From SZUA-36 sp963774415 (GTDB lineage Bacteria > Pseudomonadota > Gammaproteobacteria > Xanthomonadales > SZUA-36): a stretch of DNA of 64,000 nucleotides. The notes beneath the pieces are model-generated. The model did not search any database. It saw nothing but the letters and a program-made list of their open reading frames with translations, and had not been told where the DNA came from. Shown here piece by piece: positions 34,543 through 42,466 of this stretch (the stretch's first letter is position 1; each line of letters opens with the position of its first letter). The stretch is taken from assembly GCA_963774415.1 (NCBI GenBank), contig CAVZEU010000004.1:1-64000 (forward strand), in the 5' to 3' direction. A program made the position numbers and the translations under genes.

Positions 34543-35717
34543 AGGCCACGTTGCAGTTCACGGCCGGGTCGCCGGAGGCGCCTGCGTTTTGCGTTTCCGC
34601 GCGTTCGAGGGATTTCCTCGAGCGCTTCTACCCGTCCGCCTCGATGGCGGATTGGAACGACTGGCGCTGGCAGAACCGCAACCGCATCCGCACACTCGGC
34701 GAGGCGGCCGCGGTGTTCGACCTCAGCGCCGACGAACGTGAAGCGATCCGGCGCCACCGGGGCGCCTTGCCGCTCGGCCTGACGCCTTATTACGCCAGCT
34801 TGCTCGATCCTGCCGACGCGGCGCGGGGGCTGCGGCGAACGGTGTTGCCCGTGACCGCGGAGTACACGGTTGCCGCGGGCGAAGGCCAGGACCCGCTGGA
34901 GGAGGAAGCACACAGTCCGGTGCCCGGCATCGTGCACCGCTACCCGGACCGCGTCCTGCTGCTGGTGACCAACTTCTGTTCGGTTTACTGCCGTTATTGC
35001 ACGCGGGCCCGCATGGTGGGCGCGGCCGGGGAAGGCAGCGTGAAGAAGACGGACCTGGAACGCGCGCTTGAATATATCGAGCAGACGCCGGCTGTGCGTG
35101 ACGTGCTGATTTCGGGCGGAGATCCGCTGAGCCTGGACGATGAGCGTCTCGAATACGTCTTGCGCCGCCTGCAAAAAATTGCCCACGTCGCGATCGTGCG
35201 TATCGGCAGCAAGCAACCGGTGGTGCAGCCGATGCGCATCACCCCGTCGCTGTGCAAGATGCTCAGGCGCTACCACCCGCTCTTCATGAGCCTGCATTTC
35301 ACCCACCCGGACGAGTTGACGCCGGAGGTCGCGCAGGCCTGCGGCCGGCTGGCGGACGCGGGCATCCCGCTGGGCAGCCAGACCGTCCTGCTCAAGGGCG
35401 TCAACGACGACGAGGCCACATTGAAGGACCTGATGCTCGGGCTGTTGCAGATACGGGTCAGACCCTACTACCTGTTCCAGTGCGACATGATCTCGGGCTC
35501 GGCGCATTTGCGCACGCCGCTCGAGCGCGGCCTGGAACTCATCCGCAGCCTGCACGGCGACCTCTCCGGTTACGCGGTGCCGTCTTTCGTGGTCGAGGCG
35601 CCGGGCGGCAGCGGCAAGGTTCCGCTCGCGCCCGACTACGTGGCCGGGCGCGACGGCAGCGACTGGCTGCTGAGAGGTTACGACGGTGCGAGTTACCGCT
35701 ATCCGGACGGCCGTTAG
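34539..35717 (+). CDS. Lysine 2,3-aminomutase-like radical SAM protein (paralog 1)
   Basis: The protein has 392 residues and its ATG overlaps the upstream stop. The N-terminus carries DWNDWRWQNRNRIRT, and the radical SAM motif is CSVYCRYC. The pyridoxal-phosphate Lys lies in EAPGGSGK. Known lysine 2,3-aminomutases hold the side-chain amine with Asp in QCD and Asp seven residues before that Lys. Here the first is kept (FQCDMISG) but the second is Glu (VVEAPGGSGK). The Cys-rich zinc tail of clostridial enzymes is absent. It should move an alpha-amino group to the beta carbon of lysine or a relative. Confidence 0.88.
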   Translation: MKATLQFTAGSPEAPAFCVSARSRDFLERFYPSASMADWNDWRWQNRNRIRTLGEAAAVFDLSADEREAIRRHRGALPLGLTPYYASLLDPADAARGLRRTVLPVTAEYTVAAGEGQDPLEEEAHSPVPGIVHRYPDRVLLLVTNFCSVYCRYCTRARMVGAAGEGSVKKTDLERALEYIEQTPAVRDVLISGGDPLSLDDERLEYVLRRLQKIAHVAIVRIGSKQPVVQPMRITPSLCKMLRRYHPLFMSLHFTHPDELTPEVAQACGRLADAGIPLGSQTVLLKGVNDDEATLKDLMLGLLQIRVRPYYLFQCDMISGSAHLRTPLERGLELIRSLHGDLSGYAVPSFVVEAPGGSGKVPLAPDYVAGRDGSDWLLRGYDGASYRYPDGR

Positions 35718-35814
35718 GAGCGCTTCCCGGCCGAAATGACGTCCCGCAGCAGGCAGATTTTGATAATCTAAATTAAGAGCTTAAAATTCAATGAATTACA
35801 TAAGAAAAAAAACA

Positions 35815-35842
35815 TTGACATTTTTCAAGTGAGGACTATATT
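35815..35842 (+). promoter_or_regulatory. Near-consensus sigma-70 promoter before aminomutase paralog 2
   Basis: A consensus -35 box TTGACA (35815-35820) and TATATT (35837-35842) are separated by 16 bases. About 60 bases of A/T-rich sequence precede it, like an UP element, which stands out sharply in this GC-rich region. The transcript would begin near 35849. Confidence 0.8.
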
Positions 35843-35846
35843 AGCG

Positions 35847-35867
35847 CGAATCAGGCGAGCTGATTCG
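35847..35867 (+). promoter_or_regulatory. Hairpin at the 5' end of the aminomutase-2 transcript
   Basis: CGAATCAG and CTGATTCG pair perfectly around loop GCGAG, exactly at the predicted transcription start. It could stabilise the 5' end of the mRNA or be a dyad operator overlapping the start site. About 70 more untranslated bases follow before the ATG at 35938. Confidence 0.55.
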
Positions 35868-35937
35868 TGCTCGTACGACCCGAAGGGCCGGGCCGGTTTT
35901 CGTTTGCAGGTCGCCCAACTGCACGCAGGGCAAATTA

Positions 35938-37236
35938 ATGAAAACTGTCTCGAGTCTGGAGGTCGAGCCTCCCGGGTTGTTGCTCAATCACCGCGCCGTG
36001 CCGATGGCCCCTGTCAGGCCCGTTGGCACCCCCCTCGCCAGCCTTACCAACAAAAACCGTGATCTGACACGGTTTTGTGTTTCTGGCCGGACGAAAGAAT
36101 TCATGCGCCGGTGTTATCCCGCGGCCACGCTGCAGGACTGGAACGACTGGCGCTGGCAGAACCGCAACCGGATTCGAACCGCCGCCGATCTCGCGCGCGT
36201 CATCGAACTCGGTGACGACGAGATCGAAGCCATCGGACGGCACCAGGGGCCGCTGCCGGTCGGCCTTACGCCGTACTACGCCAGCCTGCTGGACCCGCGC
36301 GACGCGACGCAGGGCTTGCGCCGCAGCGTCGTGCCGGTCATGGCCGAATACGAGAAGGCCTACGGGGAAAACGACGACCCGCTCGGCGAGGATGCGCACA
36401 GCCCGGTGCCGGGGCTGGTGCACCGTTATCCCGACCGCGTTCTGCTGCTGGTGACCAACTTCTGTTCGGTCTATTGCCGTTACTGCACGCGGGCCCGCAT
36501 GGTGGGCGGCGCCGGCGAGCGCAGCGTGAAAAAAGGCGACATCGAACTCGCGCTGGCCTACATCGAGCAGACCCCGGCGATCCGGGACGTGCTGATTTCG
36601 GGCGGGGATCCGCTGAGCCTCGACGACGACCGCCTGGACTATATCCTGGGCCGGCTGGGGCGGATCCGGCACGTCGAGTTCGTGCGCATCGGCAGCAAGC
36701 AGCCGGTGGTGCAGCCGATGCGCGTCACCAATTCGCTGTGCCGCGTGCTGAAGCGTCACCACCCGCTGTGGATGAGCCTGCATTTCACGCACCCCGACGA
36801 ACTGACGCCAGAGGTGGCGCAGGCTTGCGGACGCCTGGCGGACGCCGGCATACCGCTCGGCAGCCAGACGGTGCTGCTGAAGGGGGTGAACGACGACGAA
36901 CTCGTCATGAAGCAGTTGATGCAGGGGCTGCTGAAGATTCGCGTCAAGCCCTACTATCTTTACCAGTGCGACCCGATTTCGGGTTCGTCGCATTTTCGCA
37001 CGCCGGTCTCGCGGGGCGTGGAACTGATCCGCAGCCTGCGGGGGTTTACCACCGGCTACGCGGTGCCGACCTTCGTGATCGATGCACCCAACGGCGGCGG
37101 CAAAATACCGCTGGCGCCGGATTACCTCGCCGGTCATGACGGCGCGGACCTGTTGCTGCAGAGTTACGACGGCAAAACCTACCGTTATCCGGACCCGGGC
37201 AACGAGGCCGAGCCCGGCATGGGCGCTCAGCCGTGA
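35938..37236 (+). CDS. Lysine 2,3-aminomutase-like radical SAM protein (paralog 2)
   Basis: This 432-residue protein has the same architecture as paralog 1 plus about 45 extra N-terminal residues. The radical SAM motif is CSVYCRYC and the pyridoxal-phosphate Lys is in IDAPNGGGK. Both Asp residues that bind the lysine side chain in characterised enzymes are present (YQCDPISG and VIDAPNGGGK). It also lacks the C-terminal CxCxxC zinc tail. It is therefore the better candidate for a true lysine 2,3-aminomutase producing L-beta-lysine. It has its own promoter, and its stop overlaps the next gene (GTGA). Confidence 0.9.
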   Translation: MKTVSSLEVEPPGLLLNHRAVPMAPVRPVGTPLASLTNKNRDLTRFCVSGRTKEFMRRCYPAATLQDWNDWRWQNRNRIRTAADLARVIELGDDEIEAIGRHQGPLPVGLTPYYASLLDPRDATQGLRRSVVPVMAEYEKAYGENDDPLGEDAHSPVPGLVHRYPDRVLLLVTNFCSVYCRYCTRARMVGGAGERSVKKGDIELALAYIEQTPAIRDVLISGGDPLSLDDDRLDYILGRLGRIRHVEFVRIGSKQPVVQPMRVTNSLCRVLKRHHPLWMSLHFTHPDELTPEVAQACGRLADAGIPLGSQTVLLKGVNDDELVMKQLMQGLLKIRVKPYYLYQCDPISGSSHFRTPVSRGVELIRSLRGFTTGYAVPTFVIDAPNGGGKIPLAPDYLAGHDGADLLLQSYDGKTYRYPDPGNEAEPGMGAQP

Positions 37237-38267
37237 CGGGGCCGCGCCGCACGGATGGGAAAATGTGCGTGGGTCTGACCTATGACCTGCGCGAAACCTA
37301 CCTGGCGGAGGGTTTCAGCCTGTTGCAGACGGCGGAGTTCGATCGCCCCGACACCATCGACGCTGTCGAGGCGGCGCTGCGGGAACTGGGCTACGTTGTC
37401 GACCGCATCGGGCATGTCCGGCAATTGGCCGCGCGCCTGGTGGCCGGTGAGCGCTGGGATATCGTCTTCAATATCTGCGAGGGTCTTTACGGCATGGGCC
37501 GGGAGGCCCAGGTGCCGGCGCTGCTGGATGCGTATAACCAGCCCTATGTCTTTTCCGAAACGCTGACTTGCGCTTTGACGTTGCACAAGGGCATGACCAA
37601 GGATGTCGTGCGCGCGGCCGGCGTCATGACCCCGGACTACGCCCTGGTGCGTGCAGCGGGCGATATCGGCAAGGTCGACCTGCCTTACCCGCTGTTCGCC
37701 AAGCCGCTTGGCGAAGGCACGGGCAAGGGCGTGGACGCAACCTCGAAAGTAGGCACGCCGGGGCAACTGCGTGCGGTCTGCCGGCGCCTGTTGCAGGAAT
37801 ACCGGCAGCCCGTGCTCATCGAGCGTTTCCTTCCCGGCCGCGAATTCACCGTCGGCATCCTCGGTACCGGCGCGGCGGCACGGCCTCTGGCGACGCTCGA
37901 GGTGCACCTGCTGGAACAAGCCGATTGCGAGGTCTATTCCTATCGCAACAAGGAGGAATGCGAGTCGCTGGTGGAGTACACGCTGCTCGCCGAGGGCGCG
38001 CTGCGCGACAGCATCGGGTCGCTGGCGTTAAAGGCCTGGCGTGCGCTGGAGTGCCGCGACGCCGGGCGCATCGACGTGCGGTTGGACGGCGACGGGCAAG
38101 CCAATTTCATCGAGGTCAACCCGCTGGCGGGGATTCATCCGCAGCATTCCGACCTGCCCATCATGGCGGCGCTGGCCGGTGTCGGCTACACGACATTGAT
38201 CGGCGAGATCATGGCCTCCGCCAGGCGGCGGTTGGCGGCCGGCCGCGCCGGCGCGCTGGCGGCCTGA
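37233..38267 (+). CDS. ATP-grasp ligase related to D-Ala-D-Ala ligase (1)
   Basis: The protein has 344 residues from a GTG overlapping the aminomutase stop. An ATG at 37263 is an alternative start. ATP-grasp signs are LPYPLFAKPLGEGTGKGV (ATP-binding Lys and Gly-rich loop), LIERFLPGREFTVGILG and NFIEVNPLAGIHPQHSDLPIMA (metal-binding Glu and Asn). The N-terminal domain contains VFNICEGLYGMGREAQVPALLDAY, as in D-Ala-D-Ala ligases. It is not adjacent to cell-wall genes. In this operon it most likely joins a beta-amino acid to another amino acid. Confidence 0.85.
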   Translation: MTGPRRTDGKMCVGLTYDLRETYLAEGFSLLQTAEFDRPDTIDAVEAALRELGYVVDRIGHVRQLAARLVAGERWDIVFNICEGLYGMGREAQVPALLDAYNQPYVFSETLTCALTLHKGMTKDVVRAAGVMTPDYALVRAAGDIGKVDLPYPLFAKPLGEGTGKGVDATSKVGTPGQLRAVCRRLLQEYRQPVLIERFLPGREFTVGILGTGAAARPLATLEVHLLEQADCEVYSYRNKEECESLVEYTLLAEGALRDSIGSLALKAWRALECRDAGRIDVRLDGDGQANFIEVNPLAGIHPQHSDLPIMAALAGVGYTTLIGEIMASARRRLAAGRAGALAA

Positions 38268-38286
38268 GGCGGCCGGAGACCGGCAA

Positions 38287-39297
38287 GTGCGCCCCGCCGG
38301 ATTGCACGTGCTGGTGTTGCACGAGCGCCTGGAGGCGAACGCGCGGGCGGACGAACTGGACACGCTGGCGCAGGTCGAGCAGGTTTCAGCGGCGCTGCGG
38401 CAACGCGGCTGCCGCGTAACGGTAATGGACATCGGCCTCGATCTGGCGGCCGGACTGTCCGGGGTCAGGGCGCTCAACCCCGATGTCGTTTTCAACCTGG
38501 TCGAGTCCCTGGGTGGAGACGGGCGGCTGATTCACGTCGTGGCCGCGGTGTTGGATACGGCCGGTGTCGCCTTTACCGGTTCCGGCAGCGATGCACTGTA
38601 CCTGAGTTCGCAAAAGCGGCTGGCCAAGCGCTGGATGCGCCTCAACGGCATCGATACGCCCGTTGACCTCGGCGATGCCGATGGCGCCGCCGCCGGTACG
38701 CGCTGGATCGTCAAATCACTGTGGGAACACGCTTCCTTTGGCCTCGACGACGGCTGTGTCGTCACTGGCGAGCGCCGCGCCCGGGCGCGCATGGCGGCCT
38801 GCGCCGGGCGCTTTGGCGGTGACTGGTTCGCGGAGGAGTATGTCGACGGCAGGGAATTCAATATCGCCATCGTCGAGCGGGACGGCGAGCCCCAGGTACT
38901 GCCGCTGGCCGAGATGACCTTTGCCGGTTATCCGGCCGGCAAGCCCAGGATCGTCGGCTACGCGGCCAAGTGGGAGCAGCAGTCCCGGGAATACCGGGCC
39001 ACGCAGCGGCGTTTCCCGCGGCTGGGCGGTGAACTGGAAGCAGCACTTACCGGGCTGGCCCGGCGGTGCTGGGAAGTTTTCCACCTCGCCGGTTACGCGC
39101 GTGTCGACGTGCGCGTCGACGCCGATGAAAGGCCCTGGGTGCTCGAGGTCAATGCCAACCCCTGCCTGGCGCAGGATGCGGGTTTCGCGGCCGCTGCCCG
39201 CCGCGCCGGTATCGGTTACGCCGACCTCATCGGGCAGCTCGCCCTGGCACCGCTCAGGACGGCCGATGACGGGCGCCGGGCCGCGGCCTGCCCATGA
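38287..39297 (+). CDS. ATP-grasp ligase related to D-Ala-D-Ala ligase (2)
   Basis: The protein has 336 residues from a GTG with GGAGA upstream, 19 bases after ligase 1. It has VVFNLVESLGGDGRLIHVVAAVLD in the N-terminal domain, RWIVKSLWEHASFGLDD as the ATP-binding segment, FAEEYVDGREFNIAIVE, and metal-binding PWVLEVNANPCLAQDAGFAAAARRAG. It is clearly different from ligase 1 rather than a recent copy, so the two probably catalyse successive steps or use different acceptors. Its last codons overlap the acetyltransferase start (ATGA). Confidence 0.85.
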   Translation: MRPAGLHVLVLHERLEANARADELDTLAQVEQVSAALRQRGCRVTVMDIGLDLAAGLSGVRALNPDVVFNLVESLGGDGRLIHVVAAVLDTAGVAFTGSGSDALYLSSQKRLAKRWMRLNGIDTPVDLGDADGAAAGTRWIVKSLWEHASFGLDDGCVVTGERRARARMAACAGRFGGDWFAEEYVDGREFNIAIVERDGEPQVLPLAEMTFAGYPAGKPRIVGYAAKWEQQSREYRATQRRFPRLGGELEAALTGLARRCWEVFHLAGYARVDVRVDADERPWVLEVNANPCLAQDAGFAAAARRAGIGYADLIGQLALAPLRTADDGRRAAACP

Positions 39298-39776
39298 ATT
39301 TTCGCAGCGCGGTGCGCTCGGTGGACAGCTGGGCCGTGCGCAACCTGCTCCGCGGCACGGGGTTTTTTTCGGCCGAGGAGGAGAACCTGGCGGTGGAACT
39401 GGTCAGGGAGGCATTGGCCCGGGGGGCCGCGGCCGGCTACGAGTTCCTGTTTGCCGATGCGGATAAACAACCGGCGGCGCTGCAGGGGTACAGTTGCTTT
39501 GGCAAAATTCCGGTCACCGACTCGAGCTACGACCTGTACTGGATCGCCGTGGAGAAGCAGCAGCAGGGCAAGGGTCTGGGCCGGGCGCTGCTGCAGGAAA
39601 CGGAAGTGCGCGCCCGGGAGGCAGGCGCGACCCGGTTGTACGTCGACACCTCCGGCAGGGATCTTTACGCGCCAACACGGGCCTTTTATCTCACGATGGG
39701 CTATGACGTGCAGGGCGTGCTGAGCGATTTCTATGCACCGGGAGACGACAAGGTGATACTGGCCAAGCGCCTGTAA
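39294..39776 (+). CDS. GNAT-family N-acetyltransferase
   Basis: This 160-residue protein overlaps ligase 2 by four bases. The acetyl-CoA binding motif is IAVEKQQQGKGLGRALLQE (Q-x-x-G-x-G/A), followed by LYVDTSGRDLYAPTRAFYLTMGY. It ends the cluster. In methanogens and some bacteria a GNAT enzyme acetylates beta-lysine made by an aminomutase to give the osmolyte N-epsilon-acetyl-beta-lysine, so acetylation of the cluster's product is plausible. It is convergent with xerC, seven bases away. Confidence 0.88.
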   Translation: MNFRSAVRSVDSWAVRNLLRGTGFFSAEEENLAVELVREALARGAAAGYEFLFADADKQPAALQGYSCFGKIPVTDSSYDLYWIAVEKQQQGKGLGRALLQETEVRAREAGATRLYVDTSGRDLYAPTRAFYLTMGYDVQGVLSDFYAPGDDKVILAKRL

Positions 39777-39783
39777 AACGCGC

Positions 39784-40674
39784 TCAGGACTTTTTCCGCG
39801 CCCGCGGGTGCGCCTTGTCGTAGACGCTGGCGAGGTGCTGAAAATCGAGATGCGTGTAGACCTGCGTGGTCGTGATGTCGGCGTGACCGAGCAATTCCTG
39901 CACGGCGCGCAGGTCGCCGGACGACTCCAGCATGTGGCTGGCAAAGCTGTGCCGCAACAGGTGCGGGTGCACGTTCTGCGCCACCCCCTGGCGCCGCGCC
40001 CAGTAACGTATGCGCTGCTGGATCGCCCGGGGCGAGATGGGTGTCCCCCGGTTGCTGACGAACACCGCGGGCTCGTCAAGCGACGTCAGCTCGCCCCGCA
40101 CCTTGCGCCACGCCATCAATGCATCCAGCGCGACGCGGCCGACCGGCAGCATGCGGCTGCGCTGGCCTTTGCCGGTGACGGTGACCATGCCGGAGGCCAG
40201 GTCGAGCTGGTTCCACTTCAGTCCCGCGAGTTCCGCCAGGCGCAGGCCGGATGAATAGAACAGTTCCATCATGGCCTTGTCGCGGATGGCCAGCGGCGTA
40301 TCGGTGGGTATGTCGAGCAGCTGGTTGATGCTGTCGGCGTCGAGCGTTGCCGGCAGGCGCCGCGGGCTTTTTGGCGCCCTCACCGGCTTGGCCGGGTTGT
40401 GCTCGGCGTAGCCTTCCCGCAACAACCAGCGGTAGAGGCTGCGGATGGCCGACAACAGGCGCTGCAGCGATTTTCCGCCGAGGCCCTGGCGGTGCCGCTC
40501 GGCGATCAGGGCGCGGATGTGGTGCTGGCTGACCCGGCCGGGGTCGTTGATGCCTTCGCGGTCGAGGAAGGCCAGCAACTGGTCGAGGTCGCGGCGATAC
40601 GCCGTCAGCGTGCGCGCGGACAGGCCGCGTTCGTTTTCGAGGTGTACCAGAAACCGGCTGACCAAGTCCCGCAT
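39784..40674 (-). CDS. xerC: Tyrosine recombinase XerC
   Basis: The protein has 296 residues from the ATG at 40674; a short upstream extension in frame is unlike the family. The catalytic residues are visible: Arg in SGLRLAEL, Lys in TVTGKGQRSR, HLLRHSFA (His-x-x-Arg), the His in LGHADITT and the Tyr in QVYTHLDF. XerC with XerD resolves chromosome dimers at dif. The neighbourhood lptM-dapF-DUF484-xerC is the standard gammaproteobacterial one, which separates it from phage integrases. Confidence 0.95.
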   Translation of the reverse strand: MRDLVSRFLVHLENERGLSARTLTAYRRDLDQLLAFLDREGINDPGRVSQHHIRALIAERHRQGLGGKSLQRLLSAIRSLYRWLLREGYAEHNPAKPVRAPKSPRRLPATLDADSINQLLDIPTDTPLAIRDKAMMELFYSSGLRLAELAGLKWNQLDLASGMVTVTGKGQRSRMLPVGRVALDALMAWRKVRGELTSLDEPAVFVSNRGTPISPRAIQQRIRYWARRQGVAQNVHPHLLRHSFASHMLESSGDLRAVQELLGHADITTTQVYTHLDFQHLASVYDKAHPRARKKS

Positions 40675-40728
40675 GGCTGAACAGCTTACACCAGATGGAT
40701 GGCCGGGGCGCAAACGCCCGGCCCGGAA

Positions 40729-41421
40729 TCAGGCAGTGCGGCGCTGGTCCTCGGGCTCTTCCAACTCCAGGCGGCTGGTGACCACCTGCGCCAGCAGGTC
40801 AAGAAACAGCGTGCCCATGCCCGGGTAAAAGCGCGCCGGGTCGACGCTGCCGATGGCCAGCAGGCCCTCGTCTCCCAGCGGCACCAGCGCCGTGGACTGG
40901 ACCCATTGGGCCCGCGCGCCGAACAGGTGATCACGCTTGTTACGGTTCAGGCGGCCGCAGACGCTGACGCCTTTTTCCAGGCTGTCCTGGAATTGCTGCA
41001 ACTCCGGGTTATCCCGCTGCATGTGGTAGATCGGCGTTTTCGCGCCGGCCTTGACCTTTCTTTGAAACAGCGTGATGTTGATGATGTCGGCGTTGAACTC
41101 GCTGATCAGCGCCTCGACGAAGCGATCGAAAAATGCGCCGAGGTCTCGAATCGCCATCAGTTCCAGTGTCAACTGGTGCAGCCGCGACATCAGCTTCTCG
41201 TTGTCGGAGGCGACCTGGACCAGTTGGTTCAGCCGCTGTTCCAGCGACTCGTTCTGGGCGCGCAGGTAACGCACTTGCTTTTCGATCAGGGATACCGCGG
41301 GGCCGCTGGCGTGGCTCAATTCGAGGTCTTTGAGCAGTTCCGAATTCTGTTCGAGGAAGTCCGGATGCTGGCGCAGAAACTTGGCAACGATATCTTCCAT
41401 TGACCGGGTCTTGTCACTCAT
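40729..41421 (-). CDS. DUF484 family protein (GAF-like)
   Basis: The protein has 230 residues. An N-terminal FLRQHPDFLEQNSELL segment and a coiled coil (residues ~40-75) precede a GAF-like domain ending in TALVPLGDEGLLAIGS and FLDLLAQVVTSRL. DUF484 proteins sit between dapF and xerC across gammaproteobacteria, but their role is not established. Its start overlaps the dapF stop by four bases. Confidence 0.92.
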   Translation of the reverse strand: MSDKTRSMEDIVAKFLRQHPDFLEQNSELLKDLELSHASGPAVSLIEKQVRYLRAQNESLEQRLNQLVQVASDNEKLMSRLHQLTLELMAIRDLGAFFDRFVEALISEFNADIINITLFQRKVKAGAKTPIYHMQRDNPELQQFQDSLEKGVSVCGRLNRNKRDHLFGARAQWVQSTALVPLGDEGLLAIGSVDPARFYPGMGTLFLDLLAQVVTSRLELEEPEDQRRTA

Positions 41422-42242
41422 TCCATTGTCCCTTCATATACATGGGTGGCTGGCCCCGTCATCTTGACGGGATCCCCCCCTATCCTACTTATTATAAGCA
41501 TTCCTCCGGCCTGGGTCACGTGCGCCGTATTTTCCAGCAGTCCGGCGCGCTGCAGGATGCTGACCGCCGCGCACGCCCCGGACCCGCAGGCGCGCGTTTC
41601 CGCGGCGCCGCGCTCGAACACGCGCAGGCGTATGTGGCTGCGGTCGGTGATCTCGGCGAAACCCGCGTTGCAACCGCGCGGGAACGCCGGGTGACGGCTG
41701 ATCGCGGGACCCAGCGCGGCCACGTCCGCGGCCTCGACGTCAGCGACGATCAGCAGCGCGTGCGGGTTGCCCATGCTGACGGCGCCAAGGCGGTAACTCG
41801 CGTCGCCCACCGCCAGCGTGTACCAGCCGTTTTCAGGTCGCGCGTCGATCGGAACCCGGTCAGGCTCGAACAGCGGCTGCCCCATGTCGGCCCTGACCAT
41901 GCCGTCCTCCAGGATCTCGACGCTGACGTTCCCGGCCGGACCGGCCAGGATGAACGGGCCGGCCGGCGCTTCCTCGCGCAGGTCGAGGTAAAGCCCGAGA
42001 CAGCGGACGCCGTTGCCGCATTGCTCGGCGCTGCTGCCGTCTGCATTCCATACCTCGAAGGCGGCCAGTTGCCCGGGCTGGCGGGGCCGGCGCAAGACCA
42101 GTACCTGGTCGCAGCCGATGCCGTAGTGGCGGTCGGCCAAACGCGCCGCGGTGTCCGCGTCGATGGCAAATTCCTGTTCGCGCAGATCGAGCACGACAAA
42201 GTCATTGCCAAGACCGTGCATCTTGTGAAATCGGAGTGCCAT
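41418..42242 (-). CDS. dapF: Diaminopimelate epimerase DapF
   Basis: The 274-residue enzyme converts LL- to meso-diaminopimelate for lysine and peptidoglycan. The two catalytic Cys residues are in EQCGNGVRC and ACGSGAC. The opening FHKMHGLGNDFVVLD and the MGNPHALL block are typical. It starts 18 bases after the small lipoprotein gene on the same strand. Confidence 0.97.
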   Translation of the reverse strand: MALRFHKMHGLGNDFVVLDLREQEFAIDADTAARLADRHYGIGCDQVLVLRRPRQPGQLAAFEVWNADGSSAEQCGNGVRCLGLYLDLREEAPAGPFILAGPAGNVSVEILEDGMVRADMGQPLFEPDRVPIDARPENGWYTLAVGDASYRLGAVSMGNPHALLIVADVEAADVAALGPAISRHPAFPRGCNAGFAEITDRSHIRLRVFERGAAETRACGSGACAAVSILQRAGLLENTAHVTQAGGMLIISRIGGDPVKMTGPATHVYEGTME

Positions 42243-42260
42243 CGCTATCCGGGCCGGACT

Positions 42261-42443
42261 TCAGTTGCCGTCGTCGTCCTGGTCCGCCTCGTCGCTGTCC
42301 TTTTTGTCCTTGTCGGTTTGTTGCTGCGAAGCGGCGCTGCCGTCGCTGCCGTCATGCGGCAGATAGAGGGGTCCCTTGAGGCCGCAGGCGGCCAGGATGA
42401 AGGCGCAAAAAACGATGATCGACAACGATTTGAGAGATCTCAT
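42261..42443 (-). CDS. lptM: LptM-like small lipoprotein
   Basis: This 60-residue protein has a signal peptide and lipobox LAAC, followed at once by GLKGPLYLP, which is the conserved mature N-terminus of LptM (YifL). The rest is a disordered acidic tail (DKDKKDSDEADQDDDGN). In Escherichia coli LptM helps the lipopolysaccharide translocon LptDE mature oxidatively. Position directly before dapF is conserved. Confidence 0.92.
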   Translation of the reverse strand: MRSLKSLSIIVFCAFILAACGLKGPLYLPHDGSDGSAASQQQTDKDKKDSDEADQDDDGN

Positions 42444-42466
42444 GCCTGGATGGGTTCCGCTCCGAA

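Noticed and set aside
34539..37236. EF-P lysine aminomutase EpmB
   Set aside because: Both proteins are longer, have the QCD and (D/E)APxGxGK blocks of free-lysine aminomutases, and lie far from efp or epmA.
37233..39297. Cell-wall D-Ala-D-Ala ligases
   Set aside because: The two are divergent from each other, lie in an aminomutase operon and have no mur or fts neighbours. The family similarity alone does not fix the substrate.
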